Shown here: in pieces, positions 1 to 11,300 of the stretch
How positions within the stretch are numbered: position 1 is the first letter of the stretch
Layout: each line of letters begins with the position of its first letter
Source: Nymphaea colorata
Taxonomy: Eukaryota > Streptophyta > Magnoliopsida > Nymphaeales > Nymphaeaceae
NCBI RefSeq assembly: GCF_008831285.2
Contig: NC_045141.1
Location: 21,448,848-21,512,847, forward strand
Direction: 5' to 3'
Length of the DNA stretch: 64,000 nucleotides
Program-made: the position numbers and the translations under genes
The notes under the pieces: generated by a model
What the model was told of the DNA's origin: nothing
The model's input: only the letters and a program-made list of their open reading frames with translations
Databases searched by the model: none

Positions 1-300
1 GAATTTCCTAAATTGCAGTTGAACGAAGTAAAAAATTCCAACAAGAAGCAGTCTTGAGCTCCATTTCTAATCAATGGAAAGAAAACAAGAATGTAGAACA
101 ATGAAAAGCTAATACGACTAAAATGCTTAGAAGAGACCAACTCCCACATCGTAGTGGAGTACATTCAACTTAAAGCATCCACGGCAATATATGTTCTAAC
201 AGAAGCCCATAAAAATGATCAAACACTGAAAATGGTAAGAGAAATGAATTTGGAAAAAAAGGAAACCCGCAAGAGCAAAGAGAGTAGCAAGCATACGTAC

Positions 301-385
301 TTCAGGCAACTGCTCCAGGCGAACTAGAACCCTATCCGCTTGAGGTACAACCTGCACATTTGAACACCACAAAATTTCAACACGC

Positions 386-446
<61 letters not shown>

Positions 447-700
447 TTGCGGGGTCCCATTTCGTGGCAATTGCGTTTATTCTGGGGAAAGTCTGGCTTC
501 TTCTTGAAAACGTGAGAATCCCACCTATCAGAAATCCGAAAAGAATGTTAGAAATTGAAGAACAGAACAGAGAGAGAGAGAGAAAGAGAGAGAGAGGGAG
601 AACCGTTCAGGTTTTTGTGGGACACTGGATTTGGTGAGACAAACGTGGTTCTGGGTGCAGAAGGGGACGATGTAGCCAGGAACCCTGCAGCTGCCGCCAT
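301..700 (-). CDS. CPN10: Chloroplast 10 kDa chaperonin (GroES-type), 5' part only
   Basis: Co-chaperonin that caps the plastid Cpn60 folding chamber. Three exons are visible on the minus strand: 604-700 (ATG at 700), 445-524 and 301-351, joined in phases 1, 0 and 0. The first 76 residues are present. Residues 1 to about 50 are Ser/Thr/Ala-rich with few acids, as in a plastid transit peptide, and contain the stretch KWDPAK before the mature part. The mature part starts VVPQADRVLVRLEQLPE, the hallmark start of plastid Cpn10. The mobile loop and the rest of the GroES fold must lie beyond the left edge, because the last donor (299-300) opens an intron running out of the window. The intron at 352-444 is only 93 bp and begins directly with a CT microsatellite. 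The family call is firm from the VVPQADRVLVRLE motif; the transit peptide exon is inferred from phase and context. Confidence 0.85.
388..443. repeat. (GA)n microsatellite inside CPN10 intron
   Basis: An almost pure GA run of about 55 bases. On the gene strand it is (CT)n and starts immediately after the donor GT of the intron that ends exon 2, so it takes up most of a 93-bp intron. A second GA-rich tract (562-600) lies in the preceding intron. Confidence 0.95.
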
Positions 701-2635
701 TTCCTCCCTCTGCAACTCTTTTTTTTCGAATATCCTCTTGCCCAAAACAGCCCTGCTAATTGGCAGAGAAAGGGGAGAGTGAGAGCGGAGCCGTGGCGGC
801 CGGGAACAGGAATATAGAGAAAGAAGGCGGGGGCCAAGCAGGGTTTTATTATCCATTCCTGCTCTCACGGACCTTCTAGTTGTTTCTATGTGGATCAGGG
901 TTCGGTTCCATATCCAATAATGAGCCTTCGACCCTCTCATCGCCTGTCGCACACTCCCATGGCATCAACGTTGCGACACATTTCCGACCTCTTTGATATT
1001 TCGATATTAAAAAAAAAAATCTGTAACACGCTCCTCAAGCACTTCATAGTTCCAAATTTATGCCATGGCTGTAAGTATTTGGCTCATACTTTGTGGCAGC
1101 TTGACATGTAACCAAGTCAAAGTTCATACAAGCTCTTGGGAAATTAGTCAGGTTCTTGAAGAGCTCCAAGCGAACAAAGCGGCTTAGAAACTAATATAGC
1201 AATACATTCAGATTAATGGGATCCGAAGGCAAAAACTGAGCATTACCTGAAGAACATTCAGCGATCATATGCTCACTTCTCTAGCGGTTCCTTTTAGTCG
1301 TTAGTATTTATGATCTTTTCGTTGACAAATAATACACAGGGAACAGACTCTGCAGAATATGATCTATCCCACCTATAACGCATACAATGGAGATGCTAAT
1401 GAACATCAAGGGGTTATCTGCAACTAATTGCTTCAGGTGCTCCTCATGGGCTGCTTCTTCCCTCCAGCTATTTCTCAAGCAGGGGCAGCCAGCTGCAGCT
1501 CCCGTCACGCCATCGCCTTGAGTGCCTGTTCAGTAGTTCATATCTCCTATAACGTCAGGACCACGAGGCTCTTGCAGAAGAACAGACCTCTAGAGCAGAT
1601 TGAGAGCAAATGAGCTCCTTAACTTGAATATTATTCAACGCACTAAAAGCAACCTGTCACTTTAGCCTGCTTCTTGGCTTTTTTCCTGCATCACACACGC
1701 TCCCTTGTAGAAGATTGTCTGAGGTTCGAGTTTCTCTTAAGGGTCAATTACAGTAACAAGTGCCTTCACATTATGGAGCTTATTCCAAATAAGCACGTTC
1801 AGATACTCTATGAACCGCTCTCATGACTGACCAGCCGAGAAAGGGCAGATCAGGTTACATGGCGGGCGGGGGAAGTTTTCATCCCCAAATACACGGAACA
1901 CAAGCTAACTCTTGCTGTCAAGCGCAGATGTGACACCCACTCACGGTTTGCAATTCAGGCTCACCCACAGTATATATTAATCCGAGCCTTTCCTTGAAAA
2001 CAAACTCTCACCTCCCCCCAAGCGTTAGTTCAACAGATACCCAGGATGATGAGATAAGAAGGTTTGCAGGAGACAGGACGCGAAACACCCCATGAAATCT
2101 AAGCACCGGAATTCTTTTCAACAATGTTACTTTTTACATCTTTTAAGTAATAATCCAGTAAATCCAACAACTTGAAGCATAGATTCCTTCAATATATTAA
2201 TATTTTTAACAAGTCATTGCTACAAGCTGAATTGAATTGGATTAAAATAGCCAGATTTTGCCGAATCACACCCTGTACAAGTTAATTATGAATACTCTGG
2301 GGTCTGTATACATGGACGCATTATGCATTTTGAGATCCATCAGAATTTTTAATGATCTACTGTTTCATATCCGGTTCAAATTTGCTCTGCTTGACTTTTT
2401 ATTTGCTTTTGCAAGATGTGGAACGACAACGCCAGATGATCTAAAACAAGTCATAGCAGGCTTAAGATCGGATCTAAAAGCATCTAAACACTGAAGTGAC
2501 CGAACCAAACAGAAAATTGCAGCACCCATTCTTCTGAAACTTGAAAGATAACATACTACTCAAAACTAACAGTACTTCCACCCTCAACAAATGAAAAGGT
2601 GGGTTCCTCTTATTTAGTCTCTCGAGCTTCAAGAT
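701..2635. other. Intergenic: CPN10 5' flank and FSD 3' flank
   Basis: This holds the upstream region of the minus-strand CPN10 gene and the downstream region of the minus-strand FSD gene. No open frame has a recognisable domain. There is a small A-run at 1009-1018 and AT-rich sequence around 2110-2260. I see no tRNA, clear mobile element or further gene. Confidence 0.6.
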
Positions 2636-5600
2636 TCACAGCTTTCCTTTTGCCTTCTCCGCTGCTTTCGCCTCTGCAACTTCCAGTCGAGCACTCACTG
2701 CATCCCATGAAATAAGCTTCTCCAGGAAGACCGATACATAGTCGGGCCGTCGGTTCTGCATTCATAAACACATGACGTTCATGGAAATGCTGCTTCATTA
2801 ATTATCGAATCTATAGACAAGAACGAAGTAGAATCAAGTATTGCAATTTGAGGCCAACCTGGTAATCGAGGTAGTAGGCATGCTGCAATGGTGAATCAAA
2901 TTGAAATATCAGTAGCCAAAAATGGGAAAAGTTTAACAATAAACATTCACCAAAACAACTGCATATTAAAGGGCTACTAGATTCAACAAGCAAAATGTAC
3001 TTTAGAGAACGAGGATGACACAAGAAGTTACCTCCCAGACATCAACAGTCAGCAACGTCTACAAGAAGTTGAAAAGTTTGTCAGAATACAATAGTGGAGG
3101 AGGAACAGACTGAAAATCAAGACTGAACTCTATGCTTGTGAACTCAAAGCCTAAAGGCTAAAGCATCTAACGTAATAAAAAGCAAGGAAAGAGGACATTC
3201 AGTTTGTGTTAACGTCAATACTTTGGTACGGCCTCTAACATGACTTGGTCCATATTTTAAGAAATCACACTTTCCATTGATCAGCAGACATGATTACTCC
3301 CAAGAATTTTGATTCCCAGGGCAGGGAGTTTTACATAATTTACAAGGAACTGATTTCCATTACAGAAAATTTCTTCAAACGATTAATTACACTCTTCTGA
3401 GGGAGGATTCCATTGAAAATCTTCTGAATCTGGTTTCTGTTTTGCACTCGGATATTATCATATGCATCTTAAATGAACAGACAACAGAAAGGTCCGTACC
3501 GAGTAGTCCCACACTAAGGGGTTCACAGCATTTGGTGTCTTCATAATTGAAAGCTTGTAATCCTTTTCCAAAGGCACAGGATCCGCTCCTTTCACCTCAC
3601 CGGCATCAGCCTTATCTGAAAATCATCTAAAACATACTTTGTCAAGTCACTGTTGAATCTGTAAAAGGATGATGCACTCAATAATCCGTGACGAAGGAAG
3701 GATCCTTACATATAAGCCATGCCCAACCAGAACCAAACTGGCTAATTGCAGCAGTTCTGAATTCCTTCTCAAACGCATCATAAGATCCAAAATCTCTTTC
3801 AATAAGTTTTAAAAGATGGCCTTCAGGCCGCCCTCCTCCTCCTGGCTTCATAGAATCCCAGAAGAAATCATGGTTCCATACCTGCAAAAGGCAAAAAATC
3901 CTTAAATGTTCAGAATTGGTCTTCCGTATCCATGTCTTGGAACAACCCTGGCTGTCTAATTCCATCGAGGGAATCTAATCAGAAGGCTTCTCAGTGACAA
4001 AATAAACATCACATATTTTGTGCTCAAACAAAATAACCATTCGATGCGCTGTGGGGTTCAGAAGACGCATGATACAACACAGGAAATACCAGAGCGATCT
4101 AGACAAAAGAAAATTCTTTGCAAAGGAATTGCCCAACAGTGGAATTATACATCAAGATCAATTCAAGTTGCCTATTTCAACCAAGTTCGAGCATTTAACC
4201 CCTTCTTTTCCACGAACAAAGAGACCACTCTTACTGTAAAACTCCCAACTTCTAGCAACTACAGAGATTTAACTTAAGAAGCGAATTTCACGCATTTGCC
4301 AAAAGGAATATGACAAGACAGAGTGAAAGCACCTGGGCAGCATTATTGAACGGAGGATGAAGATCTCCGTTATTGTATGTTTTCACAATAACATTTTCTA
4401 GTGACAATCCACCCAGTTCAGTACCCAAAACTTGCTTGTTTAGATTGTCCACATAAGCTCTGTGATGCTTTCCCCAGTGGAACTCCAGTGTATTGAGGCT
4501 CATGTAAGGCGCCAACGCGTCCTGTATCAAACACCAGGCAGCAGAGTATCCTTAAAAGAAATCATCCAAAAAAGAAGGAGAAAAAAGGGGGAAGTCGAGA
4601 CATACCAATGGATATGGAGGTGGCCTTAACTCAAACTTACCCTGTAAAATAAGACCAAATAGCGTCAAGCAAATGAACCTGAAATAAACTGAAGGTTTCC
4701 CATTTTTCTGAAATGAACCTTGCCTTCGAGGCTGTTGACAGAGACATCTCTACCTCGTTGGAATTTTCAACAATTTATTGACGACTATCGGATGCTGATA
4801 TGATTAGAGATTTAGAGTTCCCTCAAACTAACCATGATAGATAATTACATAACCGTACTTATACCTCTGAGGCTCTGAGGGACCTTGTTGCAAAGAAAGA
4901 CAATTGATGGTGCGTAAAATCAAACCAGGCCGGGAGGGAAGAACATTTATTTTGGATATATATATACATATATATAAAATTAGATCTGATGAGTAATCAC
5001 TGGGTTTTCCCTTGCTTTGATTACGTCCATAACCATATCGCTGACTCTAACAGGCGTACAGAGCGGTCAGACCTCCAACTTTACTCACCCCAGAACCCAT
5101 TTCAGGGATTGGCAAGATGCAGGTGTTATGGCGTATTAACCTATTGCTGTTTTAATAATCTTCAATACCTTTCAATCACTTTTCACGAAAACAATTTTTA
5201 ATGTTTAAACATCACCATTCTTCACGAAAACCACTTCTCTCTACTCTTGTTCTTGGTTCATGTTTTTTACTTTATTGTTCAAGAGAAGGATGTTCTAGCT
5301 CAAGTACTCAAACGGATCAAGTCCTCCACTTTTATGCTAACAGGAACACATCTATATACAGAATTTCTTGTACTGAAGGTTCATAAAGTCCCGGAGATCG
5401 AGTCAGGCAGATGGATCACTTGTTGAAGAGAGAGAGTGAGTGAGAGCACTGGCAAGAAAGATCATACATGGTGGAGACACCACTCTAATTGCCTAAGAAA
5501 ATCAACTTTTCTGGATAAGCTTGTGCATCCAGATATTTTTGGATATGCACCCAAAAGAAAGAAAAATCCCCAACTGTCATCCAAGATTTTAACGAAACAA

Positions 5601-5670
5601 AAAAGGAAAAGAAAAAAGGGAAAGTCGGTGGCCGAACCTGTTCTTTGGCTGCATCACCTGAGGACGCCAT
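2636..5670 (-). CDS. FSD: Fe superoxide dismutase, short N-terminus
   Basis: Converts superoxide to hydrogen peroxide and oxygen; plant Fe-SODs act mainly in plastids. Eight exons on the minus strand: 5638-5670, 4606-4641, 4333-4521, 3710-3881, 3500-3615, 3032-3058, 2859-2882 and 2636-2755 (stop TGA at 2636-2638). Together they give 238 aa in one frame. Expected metal ligands are His38 (EFHWGKHH), His90 (VWNHDFFW), Asp188 and His192 (DVWEHAYYLD). Gln86 just before the WNH motif marks the Fe rather than Mn type. The reading starts [11 protein letters not shown] then [12 protein letters not shown], so there is little room for a classical transit peptide, as in Arabidopsis FSD1. However, the extra loop before [15 protein letters not shown] is FSD2-like. 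The ATG at 5670 is the only ATG of exon 1 in frame; an upstream exon cannot be excluded. A paralogue faces it at 8306-12152. Confidence 0.9.
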
Positions 5671-5755
5671 GGATCTCACAGCTTCACTCACTCCCTCGCT
5701 CTCTCCGCACTTCCTAGCGATGGGCCGCTTGGGGTTTTGAGCTGTGTAGTAACGT

Positions 5756-5782
5756 GTACTGCCGCTTGTAAGTACCTTGTAC
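5756..5782 (-). promoter_or_regulatory. Cluster of three GTAC motifs upstream of FSD
   Basis: GTAC occurs at 5756-5759, 5772-5775 and 5779-5782, about 85-112 bp upstream of the FSD start codon. GTAC is the core bound by the SBP domain of SPL7/CRR1, the copper-response regulators that induce Fe-SOD in copper-poor plants. GTAC is palindromic and expected about once per 256 bases, so three in 27 bases is unusual. Function here is inferred. Confidence 0.5.
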
Positions 5783-6829
5783 TACCACCACCGAAGACTG
5801 ACGCATGTGGTAGGTGGAAAATCAGATGGAATTCACGCCGCTAGAATGGTCGTTTGGTCCAGACCGTCTGAAAGCGTTGCAGGACTAAGACACCTTTAAA
5901 GTTCTTAGCAATAGCAGATGAGTCGGATCGCCTGGGCCTGCAGGAGGTCCCGGACTGAGTTGGGTAAAGGCCGGGCATGTCAAGAGGGTGCCCGAATAAG
6001 AACGAGATCAGGTCCGGACCGAACAGCAATCGGACCTCTATCACGAGCGGTCTGTCCCCTGTTTCCTCGGGTAAAGAACTCAGTGACTGCACGCAGGAAT
6101 TGGCATGAGGGGCCGGAGGAGCCAAGATAAGAGAGCTAGACGACCATCACTCAGCCATTAATGCTGCTGCTGCTACACGTTTTTGTTTTAATGGCGTATC
6201 GTCACGGTGGCAACTAGCCAGAAAGGATGCCAGGAGCAAAACTCGATCTTACTGCCAAGTGGGGATCATGTAAGGCAGAAAGTAAAATGGGTAGGTCGGG
6301 TTTAATTTAATCTGTCAAATTTGGTTCTTTTTTTTGTCTACCATTTGATTAGGCCGTTTTGGATCTGAATCGTTTGCATTGAATCCTGAACAAACATCAG
6401 TAATTCATTTGGTAGAAGGAGGTCGGTTGGTAGCTCACATGAAAGAGCTAGCAGCTGTGAATGACATCAAATTCAACCTTGTTATGTTTAAAATGGACGA
6501 GCAACTCAGCTGTTGGGTTTGTTCGGGGTTCATCTTCCATCAACTCGGAAACGAGCCCATCACACACCCCCAGCTTTCACATAAGGCTGTCGTCCACATA
6601 ATTCCACAGGATATTGTAACATACTACTGCTACACGACATGTTTGGTGAAAAGACAACATAATGTAAAACTGAACTTCAATAAGCCTGTTCATGTTTTGC
6701 CGAATGACTCACAAAAAATGTTTTTCGGTTGTCTCATCACGACCTACCAGCCGCTACCACTCTTGGTCTATTTCTCCTCTAGTAAAAAGAGAATAACCCC
6801 CGACCATTAATGGAGTAATATCAAAGGTC

Positions 6830-7390
6830 AGATCGTAGTTTGTACTCAAAATCCTGATCACATGTTGAATCTAGAGATATTCAAATCTTATTCAAATTGA
6901 TCCAAATCTGAGTTTCATCCGTTTGTCTCTATTTAAAGGAATGCGGGACTCATTTTGTGAGTTTAGGTGGTGATGTGAGAATCTAAATTGTTTCTCTTTA
7001 ACGTTTCATGCTTATGTAAGTTGGTTTTCAATCATTTTTATCTTCTTTAGAGTGATTTATTAGTTTGTCTAGCTTAATAGTTTTGCATTACTGCATCAAG
7101 TGACACCAGAATTAGGCTCAAAGATCCGTTATTCGTGATGGCAGGTTTAAAGGAGGATGAAACACTTGCCCACGATTTTTTAGACGTGCGTTTCCAAAAT
7201 TTTGTACAGAAGATGGATGAAAACAATCAAAGGCTTAACACAGTTGAATGAACATGGACAACAACTAGATGATTATTGGTGCACAATGAACAAGTTCCAA
7301 GCCTTGCACATGTGTGAGATGGAAGAGTTTACTATGTGGCTAGAGGACTGCAGCCATCACCGTGGGATGGAGGCAAGCTTGGGCGATTAG
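6830..7390 (+). mobile_element. Decayed LTR retrotransposon: LTR end, primer site, gag start
   Basis: Around 7095-7127 the sequence runs CATCAAGTGACACCAG then TTAGGCTCAAAGATCC. This closely resembles the initiator-Met-tRNA primer-binding region (TGGTATCAGAGC) with its usual flanks in plant retroelements. Left of it is AT-rich LTR-like DNA with a TATTTAAAGG box near 6930 and a CA end just before the primer site. Right of it an ATG at 7138 opens a frame starting MAGLKEDETLAHDF that stops after about 37 codons; a second frame continues to 7390. No protease, reverse transcriptase or integrase is present, so this is a truncated, dead copy. The left boundary is uncertain. Confidence 0.5.
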
Positions 7391-8305
7391 ATTACCCACT
7401 TAGACCCATAAAAAAAAATTTATTTTTATGTTGACCTTTCAAGACAATCTTATTCATTTACACGTGAATATCCGTTAAACATTTAAAATTTATTATTAGT
7501 GCCCTTCAACTAAAAATTTCTGGCTCCACCCATACCACCATCAAAGCACTATCCATTTGAAATGTGCAAAATGAGGATCGGTTGGGAAAGATATTAAATC
7601 CTTTCTTTTAACTATTTATTTTATTTCATGTTGTGTTATCATAATTTTCAGTTATTTCTTTTCAGCCTTTATTTTCCTGCATTTGCTTTTGTTTAACACT
7701 AGCTTTAGCTGACTGCAGGGTTTAGGACATAAAAATCTATCTGCCGCATTAGATCTTGTTTCAAATTACCCTTTTTTCAATTACTTTGATATAAGACCAA
7801 CCAATTTACATAAATTTTTACTTGAATGGATTCAGCCAAGATTGACGAAGTTAGATTCATAATCTAGGTTTCCGCTCATATTGGAGTTGCTCAAATGAAC
7901 TGTTGTCACTGTTTGGTTCTTTTGACTCGTTTCGGGTTCCAGAAGACATTGTAATGGTGACATCAAGTGTGGAGACCACTGCCAGATGACGTATTAAGGT
8001 GAGTGTCTATGCATTTCCATCCAATGTTTCGGTGACAACTGCGGCGCTACTTTATTAGGTTTGAGTAAATTATTTTTAATACCAAAAGATTTTTTTTTTT
8101 TTTTTGGAAAAGAGAAAAATCCGTCTTGTATTCTAAGGGTTTCTGAATGACTAGGATGCCCTTTGATGCCAGCGACTTTGTAGCGGTGTTCCTGTTCCCC
8201 CTTGGCGCTAGATTCAGTTGGAACGTGGATAGAGCACTTCAGAATGGAGTGTGCGACACCATCAGCTCTCCCTTCTCAAGCACTTCCTCTGTTTTGTTCA
8301 GGTGT

Positions 8306-11300
8306 ATGGAGTCCCCCGTTTCACTTTTGTCACTTGGTTTGACTTACAAAGGAGGAATGCTCACTACCACTGTATTTGTTTTGTTGCCAAAGGTCTGAGA
8401 AGGTCGCCATTAGCTCATCAACTGAAATGGGGAGCACCAAAGGTCCATCTTTTGGCTTTACCTTCTCTTTTGTGGGGGTGATTCTGGTATTCTATGTTAG
8501 TTCCTCGTACTCTCGCACCGTCCTTTCTGAGATCTTGCACCCATGGTATTGTGTACACATAAGTGAACTATATGATGTTTCTTTGTTTATATGAGAGACG
8601 AGAATTCGATGGGTTCATGGTTTTTCTTTCTTCCGCTTCCTTTTCATTGGAAGTTAACAATTTGATTGATATATTTTCATGGTTTTGTTCTGTGTATTTT
8701 GGAGATGGCAAGGTTTTTATATGTTGCTCTGCCTGTTTCGGATACAGCGAGGTTTCTATGAGTTGCCTACCTAATGTTCCACCAATGTAGTTGCACATTT
8801 TCTGTTTGGTTGACATTTATACGAAAATTGTTGCTTTTCTTTGTTCTTATTGCATGTCAACGTGTCTCGTGCTACATGTGGTTTACTTGTTTGTTATTAG
8901 GCGTGAGAGAACCGCGCTCCTGTGATACTCCCATGCAGAGTATGATGGCATTCATACACGTGCGTGACCGAAGCATGACCTTGGGTACTACTGATATACT
9001 CATATTTTCAAGAAATATGCAGCCATTATCTGCATCACATAAGAAATTTGATAAATGGAACCTATCTCATGCAGTTGCTAGATGAGGAGTCATCTCGTCC
9101 GGCGATATGGCTATGCGAGGAATTATTTTTTGCTTTTTCACTTGCCTGGTTTCTTATTCTTTAAATGATTAATTGGTTTCAGAAGAATTATTCAAGGAAG
9201 AGGCATGCTTTTGTTCATGCTCAGCTCGACTTGAAGCCACCTCCATATTCACTGGTATGCCCATTGCATTGGCTTCGATATTTCTTTTTTTGGGCAAGAA
9301 GTAAGGAGTACTACTTCTTTAGAATTAATTTTATGTATTTATTTTTGTTTAATAGGATGCCTTGGAGCCACATATGAGCCGTCAAACATTAGAGTATCAC
9401 TGGGGAAAGCATCATAGAGCATATGTGGACAATCTAAACAAGCAGATTGCAGGAACTGAGCTGGACGGAATGTCACTAGAAGAAATCATCGTCACCACAT
9501 ACAACAAGGGGGATCCTCTTCCTCCGTTTAATAATTCTGCACAGGTGCATAGACCCAGTATTTTGTGTCTTTTATAGCTTTTATATATTTTAGATATGAT
9601 AATTTGGTATGACTAGTCGGTTTGATGGATTAAGCTGGTCAAAATTTTGTGATGTGATGGGAGGATTACTACTTGTTGGGTGTTTGTTTATTTAGTCTAG
9701 TAACCACTTCAGTGTAATTATCATGGCGCACATTTATAATTGTTATGACACTTGTGGAATGGCCCCTAATGTAGATTGAAAATCCATCAACTAATTATAG
9801 TGCTTCATGTTAATGCATGACCAAGTCTGTGATGGCTGGTGAGCATTGTGTATGTGAAGATTGCTTCCTTTCTTCCTCTCTCCATTTCGAACAGAGGCTG
9901 GTTCTGCCTAAGTACATTGTTAAGATGCTCTAGCATGTGCTGTGTCTGCTAGCATCCATTGCCAAGGCAAGTGGTGCAACATATATGAAAGATGCTTCTT
10001 ACATGCTCATGATGGTGAATGTTGATATTCACAGCTGATGGTTAGTGAGCATTTAAGCAATCTGGTTTAGCAGAAGAAGCATTATCTGCTTACCGGAACC
10101 TAGGATGCAGATTACGGGTACAGATGCAGAACAGGTCACAAACATTTGGACAGCATCCAGGGTTTTGCTAAAGTTCGATCCTTATATATAATACATATAT
10201 TTATTCTGCTCTTTTCTTTTGCTGCTTTTAGTCTTAAGCTGTTAAACAATTCTGACTCATAATAAAAGTTAAAATGTTTATGCGGTTAATGGAGATTTTT
10301 GAAGGATAAAAACAATGCTGATAGTAATAAGAATTGAGGTCACAAAGACCAATAGATAAATCTAGCAACATAGCATTGGACATGTCAAAAATATGTTTGA
10401 CTGTTCATCAAGTAGGATGTTACTTTTGGTGCCATGTCCTGCCTACACAAGACACGGTTGGCAAGTGGCAATAAGATATGGATCAAAATGGACTTATACC
10501 GTGTTTCCAAAATGTGATTCTTTAGGTTCTTTTAGGTCTATCCATTTTGTTTACTCGATATCTGCTATTCTAATATATTGCAAAGTTAAGAACCAGGATA
10601 GATCAAGCTCCTGATTGTACAAATTTACTATCATGAGAAAACCAAGGTCTCCAGACGGGAACCTGCTTTTTGCTGAACTCATACTTGTATGACAAAGTTT
10701 TTCCAATGTATGCAGGCATGGAACCACAATTTCTTCTGGGAATCTATGAAGCCTGGAGGAGGAGGAGTTCCTACTGGGATTCTTCTGGAACTGATTGAAA
10801 GAGATTTTGGCTCATTTGATGCATTTGTGCGAGAATTTAAGGCCGCAGCAACTACACAGTTTGGGTCTGGTTGGGCTTGGCTGTCCTGTAAGTACCAGAT
10901 ATTGTTGCCATTCTATGCGTATCTTGTATTATTGTTGACAGAGTTGCAGAGGATTTACTACCTCTAGGATAGCTTAATGCCAGTATTTTCCTTCTTCTTC
11001 CAGATAAGGCAAACAAACTTGCAGTGGGGAATGCAGTGAATCCTCTTCCTACAGAGAAAGATAACAAGCTAGTGATTTCCAAAAGTCCCAATGCAGTGAA
11101 CCCTCTTGTTTGGGATTACTCGGTACTCTGAGCTTATTTTACATCCTTTCTTTGAAGATGTGTAATCTGAGTCGGTACTCTGAGCTTATTTTACATCCTT
11201 TCTTTGAAGATGTGTAATCTGAGCAGTTATTTGGTTAAATAGAAACATTGATGCTTAGTTCCTCCCTCTAGAGTCTTAGATTGACTAACTATACACCATT

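Larger units (their letters stand above)
5671..8305. other. Intergenic between the two head-to-head FSD genes
   Basis: Holds the promoters of both FSD genes: minus gene at the left end, plus gene at the right end. 5880-6130 is GC-richer with GGACC/CCGGAC-type words but no recognisable gene. 6379-6810 is an open frame of about 143 codons with no family I know and no normal ATG at its start. 6830-7390 looks like a decayed LTR retroelement (separate entry). 7390-8140 is AT-rich and includes a pure T-run near 8090-8105. Confidence 0.6.

Noticed and set aside
1308-1508. 66-codon minus-strand frame with EEHLKQLVADNP
   Set aside because: Looks protein-like for about 25 residues but matches no family I know and has no partner exons.
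6379-6810. 143-codon frame between the FSD genes
   Set aside because: No ATG at the frame start, no recognised family, and adjacent to retroelement debris.
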